From Bacteroidetes bacterium UBA5697 (GTDB lineage: Bacteria; Bacteroidota; Bacteroidia; B-17B0; Aurantibacillaceae), in assembly GCA_002420145.1 (NCBI GenBank), contig DIHL01000068.1:1-61772 (forward strand): a DNA stretch of 61,772 nucleotides. Direction: 5' to 3'. This document shows positions 24,506 to 34,280 of the stretch, one piece after another. Within the stretch, counting starts at the first letter, position 1, and every line of letters starts with the position of its first letter. Position numbers and translations under genes: made by a program. The notes beneath the pieces were generated by a model. The model had not been told where the DNA came from. It did not search any database and saw only the letters and a list, made by a program, of their open reading frames with translations.

Positions 24506-27500
24506 ATGAAACTACTAAAATCACTACTCTTAACATGTTTATTTGTTTTATCTTTTTTGATTAGTAAAACATCTTTAGCACAATTAATATCTATACCCAC
24601 AACTTATACAAATGTATCTAGTGGTTATCAAAATCTAACAAACGTAAGCTTAGGCGATACAGTTAATTGGTTTAAATGGTCAACAGATAGCACCCAAGTT
24701 TCTATAGATATAAAAATGCTTACAAATGATGGAAAAAAATCTATTAAAGGTGCTAAACTATATATTGGAAGAGCAGGGAGCTTGATGCAAATGTTAGATG
24801 ACTCGTATTTAAATCTAAATGATAGTACTATTAATATTTACGAAAGATTTCTTGCCGTCAACAGTAATTTATATTTAAATATTACTACGCATGAAACTTG
24901 TACAGGTTGTTTAAATACGCCGCCGACTGCAAGAATCATTTTTGCGCCAATGACAATAAATTGTAGCCCATATACGCAACCAAATTGTGAATTAGTAAAA
25001 GATGGTGGTATGGAAGGTTTTTCTAGCTGCGCCAATGTTAAGGTTATAGGCCATTATGGCATTTTACCTACATGTTTTTGGGAGCTACCAAATGCCCAAA
25101 CATATCCTGGGACATCTGATTATTTTAATACTTGCGGTCTATTAAATATTCCAGGAACGACTGGGGCTGAAAACTCAACTAATGCAAATCAAAATTTTGC
25201 AAGTATGTGTACAGCAGGTCTTTCACCACATACTGGTAATGGATATTTAGGAGCATTTTTATATAATTCTTCAGTGAGCCCATCTAATAATGAATATAGG
25301 GAATATATTGTAAATAAGTTAAATAGCCCTATGGTTGCAGGTAAAACTTATTCTATAAGTATGTATGTGAGATTGGCTAATGCCTCGCAATTTGCTATTT
25401 CTAATATTTCTATGTTATTAACGAACACAATACCTTTGCAAAACTTTATTAATAGTGGTACAAATATTATTCCTACAAATATTCCATTTAGTTCTGGTGA
25501 ATTCATACAAACATTCAATGGTAATATAGCTGTAACAGATAAGACAAACTGGACTTTGCTAACTAAAGTGTACACGCCTACAACTACTTGTAATTATATT
25601 ACGATAGGTAATTTCATGCCGTCAAGCGCCACTAATTTAACAAATCTTCATCAAGCAGGTTGGTCCTATACAGGCACATCTGGTAATCATCTTGGTGCAA
25701 ATTGCAATGATCATGAAGATATGGCTTATTACTATTTTGATGATGTTAGCATTAAGCCATTTGAGCTAAATGCAGGTCCAGATGTTAGTATTTGTTCAGG
25801 ACAATCAACAACATTAACTTCTACTGTTATTTGTTTGCCATCAGGTGCTAATATAACTTATACTTGGTCTCCTAGTTCTACCCTTACGACTCCTAACTCA
25901 TATAGTACATCAGCATCACCAACAGTTACTACAAATTATACATTAACGGCAACTATTACATTTACAAATGGTACTGCGCCAATCACATTAAAGGATTATG
26001 TAACGGTTACCGTTACAAATGCAGGAAGCTTTACGTTAACAGCTAATGCTAATCCTAATCCCATATGCTTATCGCCTGGCGCTACATCAACTCTTACGAC
26101 GAATGGAGGAGCTAATCTTAGTTATACATGGACTAATGGTGTAAATACGTATACAGTTCCTTCGCCTGTTATTACACCTACTAATACTACTACTTATACA
26201 GTAACAACAACTAATTGTGGGCAAACATTTACGGCAGCAGTTACAATTACAGTAAATGTTGCACCACCTATAACAGCAACGCCAAATCCTGTTTGTGAGG
26301 GGTCGGCGGTTACAATTAACTCTTCATCATTAACAACAATTAGTTATTTTAACTTTAATGAACCAGGCAGCACCTCAAATTTTATAAATCCTCACACTTA
26401 TAATTCAGCAGGAACTTATAGTATTAATGTGAGTGCTTATTACACAGCTGGAAATTGTGTAACTAATACCGTAATACCTGTTTTAGTTACTAGTCCTCAA
26501 ACTTTAGGATTAACCTATTCCGTTGCCCCATGCAGTAATACATATACTTTTAATGCAAATTTGGGTTGTGTAAGTAATGCATATGATTATATTTTTATGA
26601 TTGATAATAGTGGAGGCAACGTATATACTACACCTACATCAACAGCTAATGTTTTTCCATATAATTTCACAACAGCAGGTATTTATACTATTTCTGTAAT
26701 ATCATCTTTTGATAATTATGCTTCAATTGTTTCTGTAACAATTAATGTCCAACCTGTATCTACCCCAACGATAAATATTTCAGCATCTCCATCAAACACA
26801 GTTTGTTTAGGTAATAGCGTAACTTTAACAGTTTCTGGTGCATCTACTTATACCTGGTCAACAGGAGCTACTACAAGCACAATATCTGTTACGCCTACAG
26901 TAAACACAATATATACGGTTACGGGTACCAATGCATCTGGGTGTTCAAGTACCAAAACTATTTCAATAAATGTTGTTCCAAACCTCACATTAACAGCCAC
27001 TGTAAATCCTACAGTTATATGTGTAGGTGGTAGTTCAACCCTCTCGGCAAGTGGAGCAACAAGTTACACATGGATGCCGGGATCTTTATCTGGAGCCTCA
27101 GTAGTTGTTACACCTACAATAACTACAACTTATACTTTAACAGGCAGCAATGGTGCTTGTACAAATACCAAAACATTAACAATAGTTGTAAACCCAAAAC
27201 CAGCTGTTGCTATTACGGTATCTTCATCAACAGTTTGTGCAGGTAATACGGTAACACTAACTGCTACTGCTGGTTTAAGTTCCTATACATGGACTCCTTG
27301 TTCAACAGCTTGCAATACCAATACATTAGCCTTTGTTACTGTAACAGGAGCAAATAATTACACAGTAAATGTAACCGGAACAAATGGTTGTACTAATACA
27401 GCAGTTAAATCAGTAACAGCAGTTGCAAACCCTACATTATCCGTTAACTCTGCCAGTCTTTGTAGTGGCAATTCAGCTACATTAACTGCAAATGGTGCCT

Positions 27501-30500
27501 CTACTTATTCTTGGAATCCTGGTGTTTTAACAGGTTCGGTGGTTGTAGTAAGTCCAACTGTAACTACAAGTTATACTGTTGTAGGCACTAATATAAATGG
27601 ATGCACCAATACTGCAATTAGTACAGTTACTGTTTCGTCCAATCCTCCAGCTCCTTTTAGTATTAATGCACCGTCACCTGTTATTGCAAACGGAACAGGA
27701 ACAAATTCAATCAATTTAAGTACTACTATTACAAACACTACTGGTTTAACTTTTAGTTGGTATCCTGGTGGAGCGACAACACCTACTACAAATTTTAATA
27801 TATCGCAACCCGAAATTATCAGTCTTACAATAAATAATACAATTTGTGGAGGTAGTATCACTCAAAGTATTTGTGTAAATTATGTTTCAGCATCTTGTGC
27901 TGGTACTTTTCCTACTTTAAATAATGCAACGCTTACAGGTACTGCTACTTTAGGGGCAACAACAGCTACTTATAACGTAACAGGTACTTTAACAATTAAT
28001 TGGAGTTCTTCAACAAATGCTTTAGAAAACAAAACCTTTATTATGGCAAGTGGATCGAAAGTTGAAATTACTCCTACTACTGCTGTTACACTTAATAATA
28101 TCAAATTTTTTAGTTGTAATGATATGTGGAGAGGTATTGAGATTAAAACTCATGCTACAAATGCCGCTAGAGTTATTATTAGTGGTGATAATAATAGTAT
28201 TGAAGATGCTTATATGGGTATTTATTGTATTAATCCAAGTGGAGTTAATTTAAACCCAACTATATCATGTGATCTTGGAGTTTTGTTTAATAAAAATTAT
28301 TACGATGTTTATATTGAAAACACTAAGAATGTTGGGATTGCTTATCCTTTTTATTTTAGAAATAGTAAGATGCAAAGCGAAGCCACTAATAATTCCCCAG
28401 GACGCAATTTAAAATGTAGTAGCTATTCGACTCCTATTGTTAAAGCTAGAGGCTATGCTGGGCTATATGCGATTAATGCAGGTATTATTAATTTTGATAT
28501 TAATGCAAATCCAATAGATTACAATCAAGTGAAAAACAAAGATTATGGGTTGTATTTTAATAACACCAATGCAAATGTTAACAACGTTAATTTTAATAAT
28601 GCGGTTGGCGTAGCTTATAGTTACTCATTAAATTTTGTAACTAAACCAGCTGGTGTGGGTATTTATTCCGAAAACTCAGGCTACTTAAATGTGAAACCAG
28701 CAACTACACCAACAGTAGGTACAACAACTACATTTACAAATTTAGGATATGGTATTATTACCAATAATACTTATACGGTTGATGTTCAAAATACAAATCA
28801 TACGGCTGCTGCACAGTCGTATACTCAAGATCCTGTATGGGGTTCTGGTAATAATGCTTATGTTTGGGGAGGATCTGTACATACTGCTGGTTATGGTTTA
28901 AATGGTGTTTTTGCAACTAACGCTCGCGATGTATTACGTATAAATAATAATACAATTAGTAGTAATTACTATCCTGTTACAGCCAACTACACGCTATCAC
29001 CAAGCAGCACTAATACCATGAGTGTGGCTCAAAACACAATCACCAAAGGAGCAAATGCAGATACTAGAGAAGGTGTGACATTTAACTCAGCATTATCATT
29101 CACACCAGTACCTAACAATATGCGTATTGCAGCCAATACTTTTAGTAATGTGAATGTAGGTGTAAAAGTAACCAGCGCCACTATAGGTTTAAGAGTAAGT
29201 ACTAATACAATAACACTGAATACCGCCATTGCCGATGCCAGAGGAGTTTATGTTTTAGGCAGTAATACCGTAACCGTTGATAATAATGATATTAAAGGTA
29301 ATTTAACCAGCACTAATGTGGCAACATGGAATCCTAGAAATGTTGGAATATTATGCGAAAACAGCTCGGGTTGCAAAATTAAGTGTAACACGGTAACTAC
29401 TACAGGTCATGGTATTGAATTTAGAGGAGTTAATACCAGCAGTGGAGATGGATTTTTTAATAACACCTTAAAATACCCAATACGCCGCGGATTTGTATTA
29501 ATGAATGGAGGTATAATTGGTACGCAAGGTAGCAGCGCGGGAGCCAGTGCCAACCAATGGATTACTGGCACAAGCGCATGGCCTTCTCCTGCCACTGCCG
29601 ACCCTAATAAAACTTCCGTTGGTGGCACTTTAACGGGTGGTAGTGTTAGTGATGCATTCAATAGTCAATTATGGGTTCATAACAATGCAAATGAATTGCC
29701 AGACGATAACTACATTACGAGTCCATCATTAGCAGGTAATAGATATTTATTAGGAACGAGTATGTTTACCACCACGGCGGGAAATTATGCTACTTGCCCC
29801 ACTACTTTAACCACTTTAAAAGTAGCACAATCAGGTAATAATAGCACTGTTGAGCGTGATGCGGATTTTGTAAATTACATTAACACGGTATTGCCGAGTT
29901 CAAATACCAATATGAGTCCACAAGATAAATACATGCTTAAGCAGTTTATGTTTGATGACTTAACTCAAAATCCAAGTACTAATAGTATATTAATAAACTT
30001 TGTTAACCAGCAACAAAATTTATCGGTGGATGTGTATCACGATATTGATAGCTTATTAGCAAATGGCAATGTGAGTGCGGCTAGTACTAAAAATGCACAG
30101 GCATCTCAAAGTAATGATATCACACAAACACAAAATGCCTATAATGCTTTATATATTTCTGGTATTAATAATCAAAGTGATTTAGATAATTTATCTTCTA
30201 TTGCTGATTTGTGTCCTCAACTATATGGTAACGCTGTATATCAGGCTCGCGCATTATTACAAAGCATAACTTATGTTAGTAAAGCGTATAGTGATAGTTG
30301 TGATAATTCAAAAGTGCGTAAAGAAATTTGGCTGGATGATGAGCCAACCAGTGTAAGCTTAGTTGATGGTGTACAAGCTAAATTATTTCCAAACCCTAAT
30401 AATGGGTCATTTATACTGGCATATAATCTAAAAACTATAGCTGAAGCAAAAGTAAATATTTACGACATTAGTGGTAAATTAGTATACGTTAATAAAATTG

Positions 30501-30619
30501 ATAATTTAGAGAATAAGATAAATATTAATACCTTGAATTTAAATAATGGTATCTATTTTATTCAGTTATCTGACAATACAAAATTGTTATGGACTGATAA
30601 ATTAGTAATTCAAAAATAA
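24506..30619 (+). CDS. Giant T9SS-secreted adhesin-like protein with Ig/PKD-like repeats and beta-helix
   Basis: 2037 residues. Signal peptide (MKLLKSLLLTCLFVLSF.. to SLAQ). An N-terminal region to about 415 includes a DGGMEGFSSC...YYYFDDVSIKP carbohydrate-binding-like module. Residues about 415-1130 hold roughly seven Ig/PKD-like repeats of the pattern VCxGxSxTLTxxGAxTYTWxP.TTTYTVTGTN. About 1140-1760 looks like a right-handed beta-helix rich in short NNxI, GI and VGV turns. The end is a type IX sorting domain (LFPNPNNGSFILAYNLKT to LWTDKLVIQK). It is probably displayed on or shed from the cell surface. Ligand unknown. The C-terminal sorting domain has a duplicated relic at 32275-32592. Confidence 0.88.
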   Translation: MKLLKSLLLTCLFVLSFLISKTSLAQLISIPTTYTNVSSGYQNLTNVSLGDTVNWFKWSTDSTQVSIDIKMLTNDGKKSIKGAKLYIGRAGSLMQMLDDSYLNLNDSTINIYERFLAVNSNLYLNITTHETCTGCLNTPPTARIIFAPMTINCSPYTQPNCELVKDGGMEGFSSCANVKVIGHYGILPTCFWELPNAQTYPGTSDYFNTCGLLNIPGTTGAENSTNANQNFASMCTAGLSPHTGNGYLGAFLYNSSVSPSNNEYREYIVNKLNSPMVAGKTYSISMYVRLANASQFAISNISMLLTNTIPLQNFINSGTNIIPTNIPFSSGEFIQTFNGNIAVTDKTNWTLLTKVYTPTTTCNYITIGNFMPSSATNLTNLHQAGWSYTGTSGNHLGANCNDHEDMAYYYFDDVSIKPFELNAGPDVSICSGQSTTLTSTVICLPSGANITYTWSPSSTLTTPNSYSTSASPTVTTNYTLTATITFTNGTAPITLKDYVTVTVTNAGSFTLTANANPNPICLSPGATSTLTTNGGANLSYTWTNGVNTYTVPSPVITPTNTTTYTVTTTNCGQTFTAAVTITVNVAPPITATPNPVCEGSAVTINSSSLTTISYFNFNEPGSTSNFINPHTYNSAGTYSINVSAYYTAGNCVTNTVIPVLVTSPQTLGLTYSVAPCSNTYTFNANLGCVSNAYDYIFMIDNSGGNVYTTPTSTANVFPYNFTTAGIYTISVISSFDNYASIVSVTINVQPVSTPTINISASPSNTVCLGNSVTLTVSGASTYTWSTGATTSTISVTPTVNTIYTVTGTNASGCSSTKTISINVVPNLTLTATVNPTVICVGGSSTLSASGATSYTWMPGSLSGASVVVTPTITTTYTLTGSNGACTNTKTLTIVVNPKPAVAITVSSSTVCAGNTVTLTATAGLSSYTWTPCSTACNTNTLAFVTVTGANNYTVNVTGTNGCTNTAVKSVTAVANPTLSVNSASLCSGNSATLTANGASTYSWNPGVLTGSVVVVSPTVTTSYTVVGTNINGCTNTAISTVTVSSNPPAPFSINAPSPVIANGTGTNSINLSTTITNTTGLTFSWYPGGATTPTTNFNISQPEIISLTINNTICGGSITQSICVNYVSASCAGTFPTLNNATLTGTATLGATTATYNVTGTLTINWSSSTNALENKTFIMASGSKVEITPTTAVTLNNIKFFSCNDMWRGIEIKTHATNAARVIISGDNNSIEDAYMGIYCINPSGVNLNPTISCDLGVLFNKNYYDVYIENTKNVGIAYPFYFRNSKMQSEATNNSPGRNLKCSSYSTPIVKARGYAGLYAINAGIINFDINANPIDYNQVKNKDYGLYFNNTNANVNNVNFNNAVGVAYSYSLNFVTKPAGVGIYSENSGYLNVKPATTPTVGTTTTFTNLGYGIITNNTYTVDVQNTNHTAAAQSYTQDPVWGSGNNAYVWGGSVHTAGYGLNGVFATNARDVLRINNNTISSNYYPVTANYTLSPSSTNTMSVAQNTITKGANADTREGVTFNSALSFTPVPNNMRIAANTFSNVNVGVKVTSATIGLRVSTNTITLNTAIADARGVYVLGSNTVTVDNNDIKGNLTSTNVATWNPRNVGILCENSSGCKIKCNTVTTTGHGIEFRGVNTSSGDGFFNNTLKYPIRRGFVLMNGGIIGTQGSSAGASANQWITGTSAWPSPATADPNKTSVGGTLTGGSVSDAFNSQLWVHNNANELPDDNYITSPSLAGNRYLLGTSMFTTTAGNYATCPTTLTTLKVAQSGNNSTVERDADFVNYINTVLPSSNTNMSPQDKYMLKQFMFDDLTQNPSTNSILINFVNQQQNLSVDVYHDIDSLLANGNVSAASTKNAQASQSNDITQTQNAYNALYISGINNQSDLDNLSSIADLCPQLYGNAVYQARALLQSITYVSKAYSDSCDNSKVRKEIWLDDEPTSVSLVDGVQAKLFPNPNNGSFILAYNLKTIAEAKVNIYDISGKLVYVNKIDNLENKININTLNLNNGIYFIQLSDNTKLLWTDKLVIQK

Positions 30620-30626
30620 TCATTTG

Positions 30627-30651
30627 AAAGCGGCAACTTTGTTGCCGCTTT
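30627..30651 (+). terminator. Terminator after the adhesin gene
   Basis: AAAGCGGCAAC / GTTGCCGCTTT stem followed by TTTTTT, 8 bp after the stop codon. Confidence 0.85.
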
Positions 30652-30669
30652 TTTTTGTAACTTTATACT

Positions 30670-31875
30670 ATGGTACGTTTTGTTTTGTTTTGTTTTGTTT
30701 TGTTTTGTTTTGTTTTAAAAACAGAATCACAAAATCTCGTCCCTAATCCTAGCTTTGAAACGTATAACAGTTGTACAAATATTTTAATTAATAGCGCTGA
30801 TGGTTGGTGTACAGTAGCTAATCAAGTGGCTAATTGTGCTCACTTGCATCCTTGTCATTCTGATACATACACTCAAGCCCCTCTTCAATATTTAGATAAT
30901 TGTTTTAAAAGCTATCAAATGCCTCATAGCGGTATTGCTTATGCAGAATTTGGTATGAGTATAAGTGCAAGCCAACAAGAAGGTGCTAGACCAATGATTA
31001 AACTAATTGACACTTTGGAAACAGGAAAAATTTATTGTGTAACGTATTATATCAGCATGTGGAATAATGCCAAATATAGTTTTGATAAGCTTGGAGCATT
31101 ATTAACACCTACTCCTTTTCCTTGTTCAACTCCAGGCGGCACAGTATTTCCATCTATTGCTGGGCAGTATACACCACAAGTAGTAACAACACCTGGTATT
31201 GTATTTGAGGACACTTTAGGTTGGGAAGAAGTGAGTGGTACATTTACGGCTGTTGGGGATGAGGCCTATTTAACCTTGGGAGATTTCTTTTTACATAGTC
31301 AACATTTAATTAAAAACAGTTATCCTACAAATTGCAATGGCTTAGCGGAGTATTATATAGATGATGTGAGTGTGGAAGTTGTAGAAATAGTCAAAGCAAG
31401 AAATGATACTTTGATAAATCAAGGAGATAGTGTAATAGTTGGCAACAATGCCAGCGAGGCAGCTTTGTTTAGCTGGCAACCAACAGTAGGTTTAAGTTGT
31501 ATTAATTGCCAAAACCCCAAAGCAAGCCCAAGTGTAACAACAACTTATACAGTTACAAAAACACAGTGCAAAGCAGTAACCAGTGATGTGATAACGGTAA
31601 CGGTGAGTCCAGTGGGGGTAGATGAATTAGCGAATGCTAATGGTATTAAAATTAGTCCTAATCCTGCAACAGATGTTTTAAATATTGACATCTCAACTTC
31701 TCTTGATATAACAAAAGAATTAAGTGTAAAAATAACTGATATATTAGGTAAAGAATTAGTATTAACAGATTATCAAAATCAAATTAATATTTCACCACTC
31801 GATACAGGAATTTATTTTGTTTCTATCCTGCAAGGAAATAAAACCTTAGTAACGAAGAAAGTTATTAAGCAATAG
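30670..31875 (+). CDS. T9SS-exported protein with phase-variation-prone signal peptide (paralog 1, in frame)
   Basis: 401 residues. The signal peptide MVRFVLFCFVLFCFVLKTES is encoded almost wholly by eight GTTTT repeats. The mature start is NLVPNPSFETYNSC, followed by a jelly-roll-like module ending in YYIDDVSVEVVEI, an Ig-like module (FSWQPTVGLSCINCQNPKAS...YTVTKTQC) and a sorting domain (ISPNPATDVLNIDIS to NKTLVTKKVIKQ). The layout is a short form of the adhesin upstream. It is close to paralog 2 at 32640-33835. Adding or losing one repeat unit would shift the frame right after the start. Confidence 0.88.
   Translation: MVRFVLFCFVLFCFVLKTESQNLVPNPSFETYNSCTNILINSADGWCTVANQVANCAHLHPCHSDTYTQAPLQYLDNCFKSYQMPHSGIAYAEFGMSISASQQEGARPMIKLIDTLETGKIYCVTYYISMWNNAKYSFDKLGALLTPTPFPCSTPGGTVFPSIAGQYTPQVVTTPGIVFEDTLGWEEVSGTFTAVGDEAYLTLGDFFLHSQHLIKNSYPTNCNGLAEYYIDDVSVEVVEIVKARNDTLINQGDSVIVGNNASEAALFSWQPTVGLSCINCQNPKASPSVTTTYTVTKTQCKAVTSDVITVTVSPVGVDELANANGIKISPNPATDVLNIDISTSLDITKELSVKITDILGKELVLTDYQNQINISPLDTGIYFVSILQGNKTLVTKKVIKQ
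30677..30716 (+). repeat. (GTTTT)8 simple-sequence repeat inside the signal-peptide codons
   Basis: Eight perfect tandem copies of GTTTT begin seven bases after the A of the ATG. Five is not a multiple of three, so slippage by one unit switches the reading frame, while three units would only lengthen the signal peptide by five residues. Confidence 0.95.
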
Positions 31876-31879
31876 AACA

Positions 31880-32274
31880 GTTTTAAAATACTTTTGCAGC
31901 CAAAAGTATTCAAAAGCTTTTTATTTTGTGATAGGCAATTCGTGCCGACCGCTGCTAAAATGAATCCTCTTGCGCATGCTATCGCTTCATTCATTTTACA
32001 GCTATTGCTGCACAAAATGAAACCTACATACGGAGTTTTATTTTTCTAATGTAGATATAGATGAATCGAAAAACACCTGAGAGTAAAGCGGGCAGGCATG
32101 TCAAAACGCGGCGGGGATGAGATGTGAATTTATGTTTATTAGATGAGTCCAAAAAACCTTTAGTGTTTTTGGGTAACGAATCTTATAAATATAAAGAGAG
32201 CGGGGCTATCGTTTTGACTAGTCTTTTTTGGTGACTTTTTTTGGCACTGAAAAAAAGTTATTTACTGTTGCTAT
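31880..32274 (+). repeat. Composite repeat E2, copy 1
   Basis: Follows paralog 1 directly. The first ~190 bp match the sequence after paralog 2 with only about three differences; the rest is about 80% alike by eye. It contains acttttgcagccaaaagt, a central palindrome (gctaaaatgaa ... ttcattttacagc), the block gttttatttttctaatg and a TTTTTGGTGACTTTTT segment, and ends agttatttactgttg. Small open frames inside are the same in both copies and look spurious. Confidence 0.8.
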
Positions 32275-32592
32275 ACAGATAAATTATTAGGACGTTCTGG
32301 CTATGATGATGAAACAGAGAACAGTGTGAGTGTTGCAGATGGCGTTCAAGCTAAACTATATCCAAACCCAAGTAATGGAAATTTTATGTTGGCTTATGAT
32401 TTAAAAAAGTATAATGCTGTCGAAGTGCATGTTTATGATGTTACTGGTAAATCAGTATTTAAAACTCATGTAGATAATTTAGAAAACATGAAGCAAATAA
32501 ACACCAGTAATTTGCAAAGTGGCATTTACTTTATACAATTGGTACATGATAAAAATTTATTATGGATAGATAAATTAATTATTAGTAAATAA
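32275..32592 (+). pseudogene. Orphan T9SS sorting domain, relic of the adhesin 3' end
   Basis: Open frame with no ATG near its start; it reads YTDKLLGRSGYDDETENS, then VSVADGVQAKLYPNPSNGNF and continues to LLWIDKLIISK. It is clearly paralogous to the last ~90 residues of the 2037-residue protein (VSLVDGVQAKLFPNPNNGSF ... LLWTDKLVIQK). Upstream it is cut off where repeat E2 copy 1 ends. A lone sorting domain without a signal peptide or passenger should not be exported, so this is best read as a truncated duplicate. GTG at 32326 could start an 88-residue product. Confidence 0.75.
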
Positions 32593-32598
32593 TTTTTA

Positions 32599-32627
32599 AA
32601 GGCAGAACTATTGTTCTGCCTTTTTTG
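32599..32627 (+). terminator. Terminator after the orphan sorting domain
   Basis: AAAGGCAGAAC / GTTCTGCCTTT stem followed by a T run. Its position matches the terminator after the intact adhesin gene. Confidence 0.8.
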
Positions 32628-32639
32628 TATCTTTAAAGT

Positions 32640-33835
32640 ATGAAACGTTTTGTTTTTTTTTGCTTTGTTTTTATTTAAAAACAAAATCGCAAAATTTAGT
32701 TCCAAACCCGAGTTTTGAGTATCATAATGATTGTAATTATTTTTTACTTTCTAATGCATACCCATGGTGCACTATATCAAGTAATGGTGGTCAATCAACT
32801 TATTATAATCCATGTTTTTCAAGTTCTTCTTATCAAACTCCTTTCCAATATTTAGATAATTGTTTTAAAAGCTATCAGGTTCCTCATTCTGGGGTATCCT
32901 ACATTGATATTGCGAGTTATGTAATGGGAACTAATCAAGAAAGTTCTGTTCCGCAAATAAAGTTAACAGATACCTTAAAAGCTGGAAAAATATACTGTGT
33001 AACTTATTATGTAAGTGTTTGGAATAATGCCAAATATACTATAGATAAATTAGGAGCATTATTAACCCCAACGCCATTTCCTTGTTTTGTGGCAGGAGGA
33101 CCGACCGTTGCTATTGCAGGTAATTACACACCACAAGTTGTAACAACACCTGGCGTGGCTATTGGAGACACTTTAAATTGGACAGAGGTGAGTGGTACAT
33201 TTACCGCAGTAGGTAATGAGGCACATTTAGCTATTGGAGATTTTTTTACACACGCACAGCATTATATACAAAATACATATCCAAGCAATTGTAATGGCTT
33301 AGCCTATTATTACCTAGATGATGTAAGTGTAGAAGTTGTAGAAATAGCCAAAGCAAAAAATGATACTTTAATTATGCAGGGAGATAGCACCATTATTGGT
33401 AATAACCCCAGTGAGGCAGCCTTATTTAGTTGGCAACCAACAACAGGACTAAGTTGTACTAATTGCCCAAACCCTAAAGCAAGCCCAACTATTACAACCA
33501 CTTATACGGTTACTAAAACGCAATGTAAAGTAACAACTAATGCAGTAATAATAGTAAGTGTTAGTCCGGTGGGGGTAAGAGAGATGAGTTATTGGAATGA
33601 AGTTGTTGGAGTGAGTCCAAATCCTGTAAATGATATTTTAAATATTGACATCTCGACTTCGCTCGATGTGACAAAAAATTTAACCATAAAAATTACAGAT
33701 GTATTGGGTAAAGACTTAGTATTAATGGAGTATCAAAAGCAAATCAATATATCTTCACTTGAAACAGGAATTTACTTTGTTTCTATCCTGCAAGGAAATA
33801 AAACTTTAGTAACGAAGAAAATTATTAAGCAATAG
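32640..33835 (+). CDS. T9SS-exported protein paralog 2, ATG out of frame by one base
   Basis: The body (NLVPNPSFEYHNDC ... YYLDDVSVEVVEI ... SWQPTTGLSCTNCPNP ... sorting domain to KTLVTKKIIKQ) is paralogous to 30670-31875 along its length. The homologous ATG at 32640 starts MKRFVFFFCFVFI and then meets TAA. The body is in another frame, reached only from a poor TTG at 32660 (MLCFYLKTKSQ). The span is 1196 nt, one base short of whole codons. The shift lies in a T-rich tract with a run of nine T where paralog 1 has GTTTT repeats; ten T would restore the frame. It is probably phase-off or recently inactivated, or a homopolymer sequencing error. Confidence 0.75.
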
Positions 33836-33839
33836 AACA

Positions 33840-34275
33840 GTTTTAAAATACTTTTGCAGCCAAAAGTATTCAAAAGCTTTTTATTTTGTGATAGGCAATT
33901 CGTTCCGACCGCTGCTAAAATGAATCCCCTTGCGCATGCTATCGCTTCATTCATTTTACAGCTATTGCTGCACAAAATCAAACCTACATACGGAGTTTTA
34001 TTTTTCTAATGTAGATATAGATGAATCGAAAAATATTTGAGGGTAAAGCGTGCAGGCATGTCAAAACGCGACGGCGAGTTGCGGTGAATTTTAATTTTTT
34101 AGATGAGTTTGAAAGAGCTTTAGTTCTCTTTCAATAACGAATCTTAAAAATTAAAAGAGAGCGTGGCTATCTCCCGATAGCTATCGGGATTTTTTTACCA
34201 ACCCTCATGCTGGCTCAATTGTGTACTACACAATTGCCCTGTATCAAGACAAAAAGTTATTTACTGTTGTTACAA
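33840..34275 (+). repeat. Composite repeat E2, copy 2
   Basis: Same order of blocks as copy 1, ending in the same agttatttactgttg. Differs in the second half: it has a perfect TCCCGATAGCTATCGGGA hairpin at 34172-34189 followed by T's (a likely terminator) and an ACAATTG-rich stretch. It fills the 445-bp gap before the convergent gene. Confidence 0.8.
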
Positions 34276-34280
34276 CAACC

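Noticed and set aside
31812..32015. Reverse-strand small protein (MCSNSCKMNEAIACARGF..), also at 33772-33981
   Set aside because: Both copies lie in repeat E2 and the 3' end of the upstream genes. They are alike because the DNA was recently duplicated, with no independent coding evidence.
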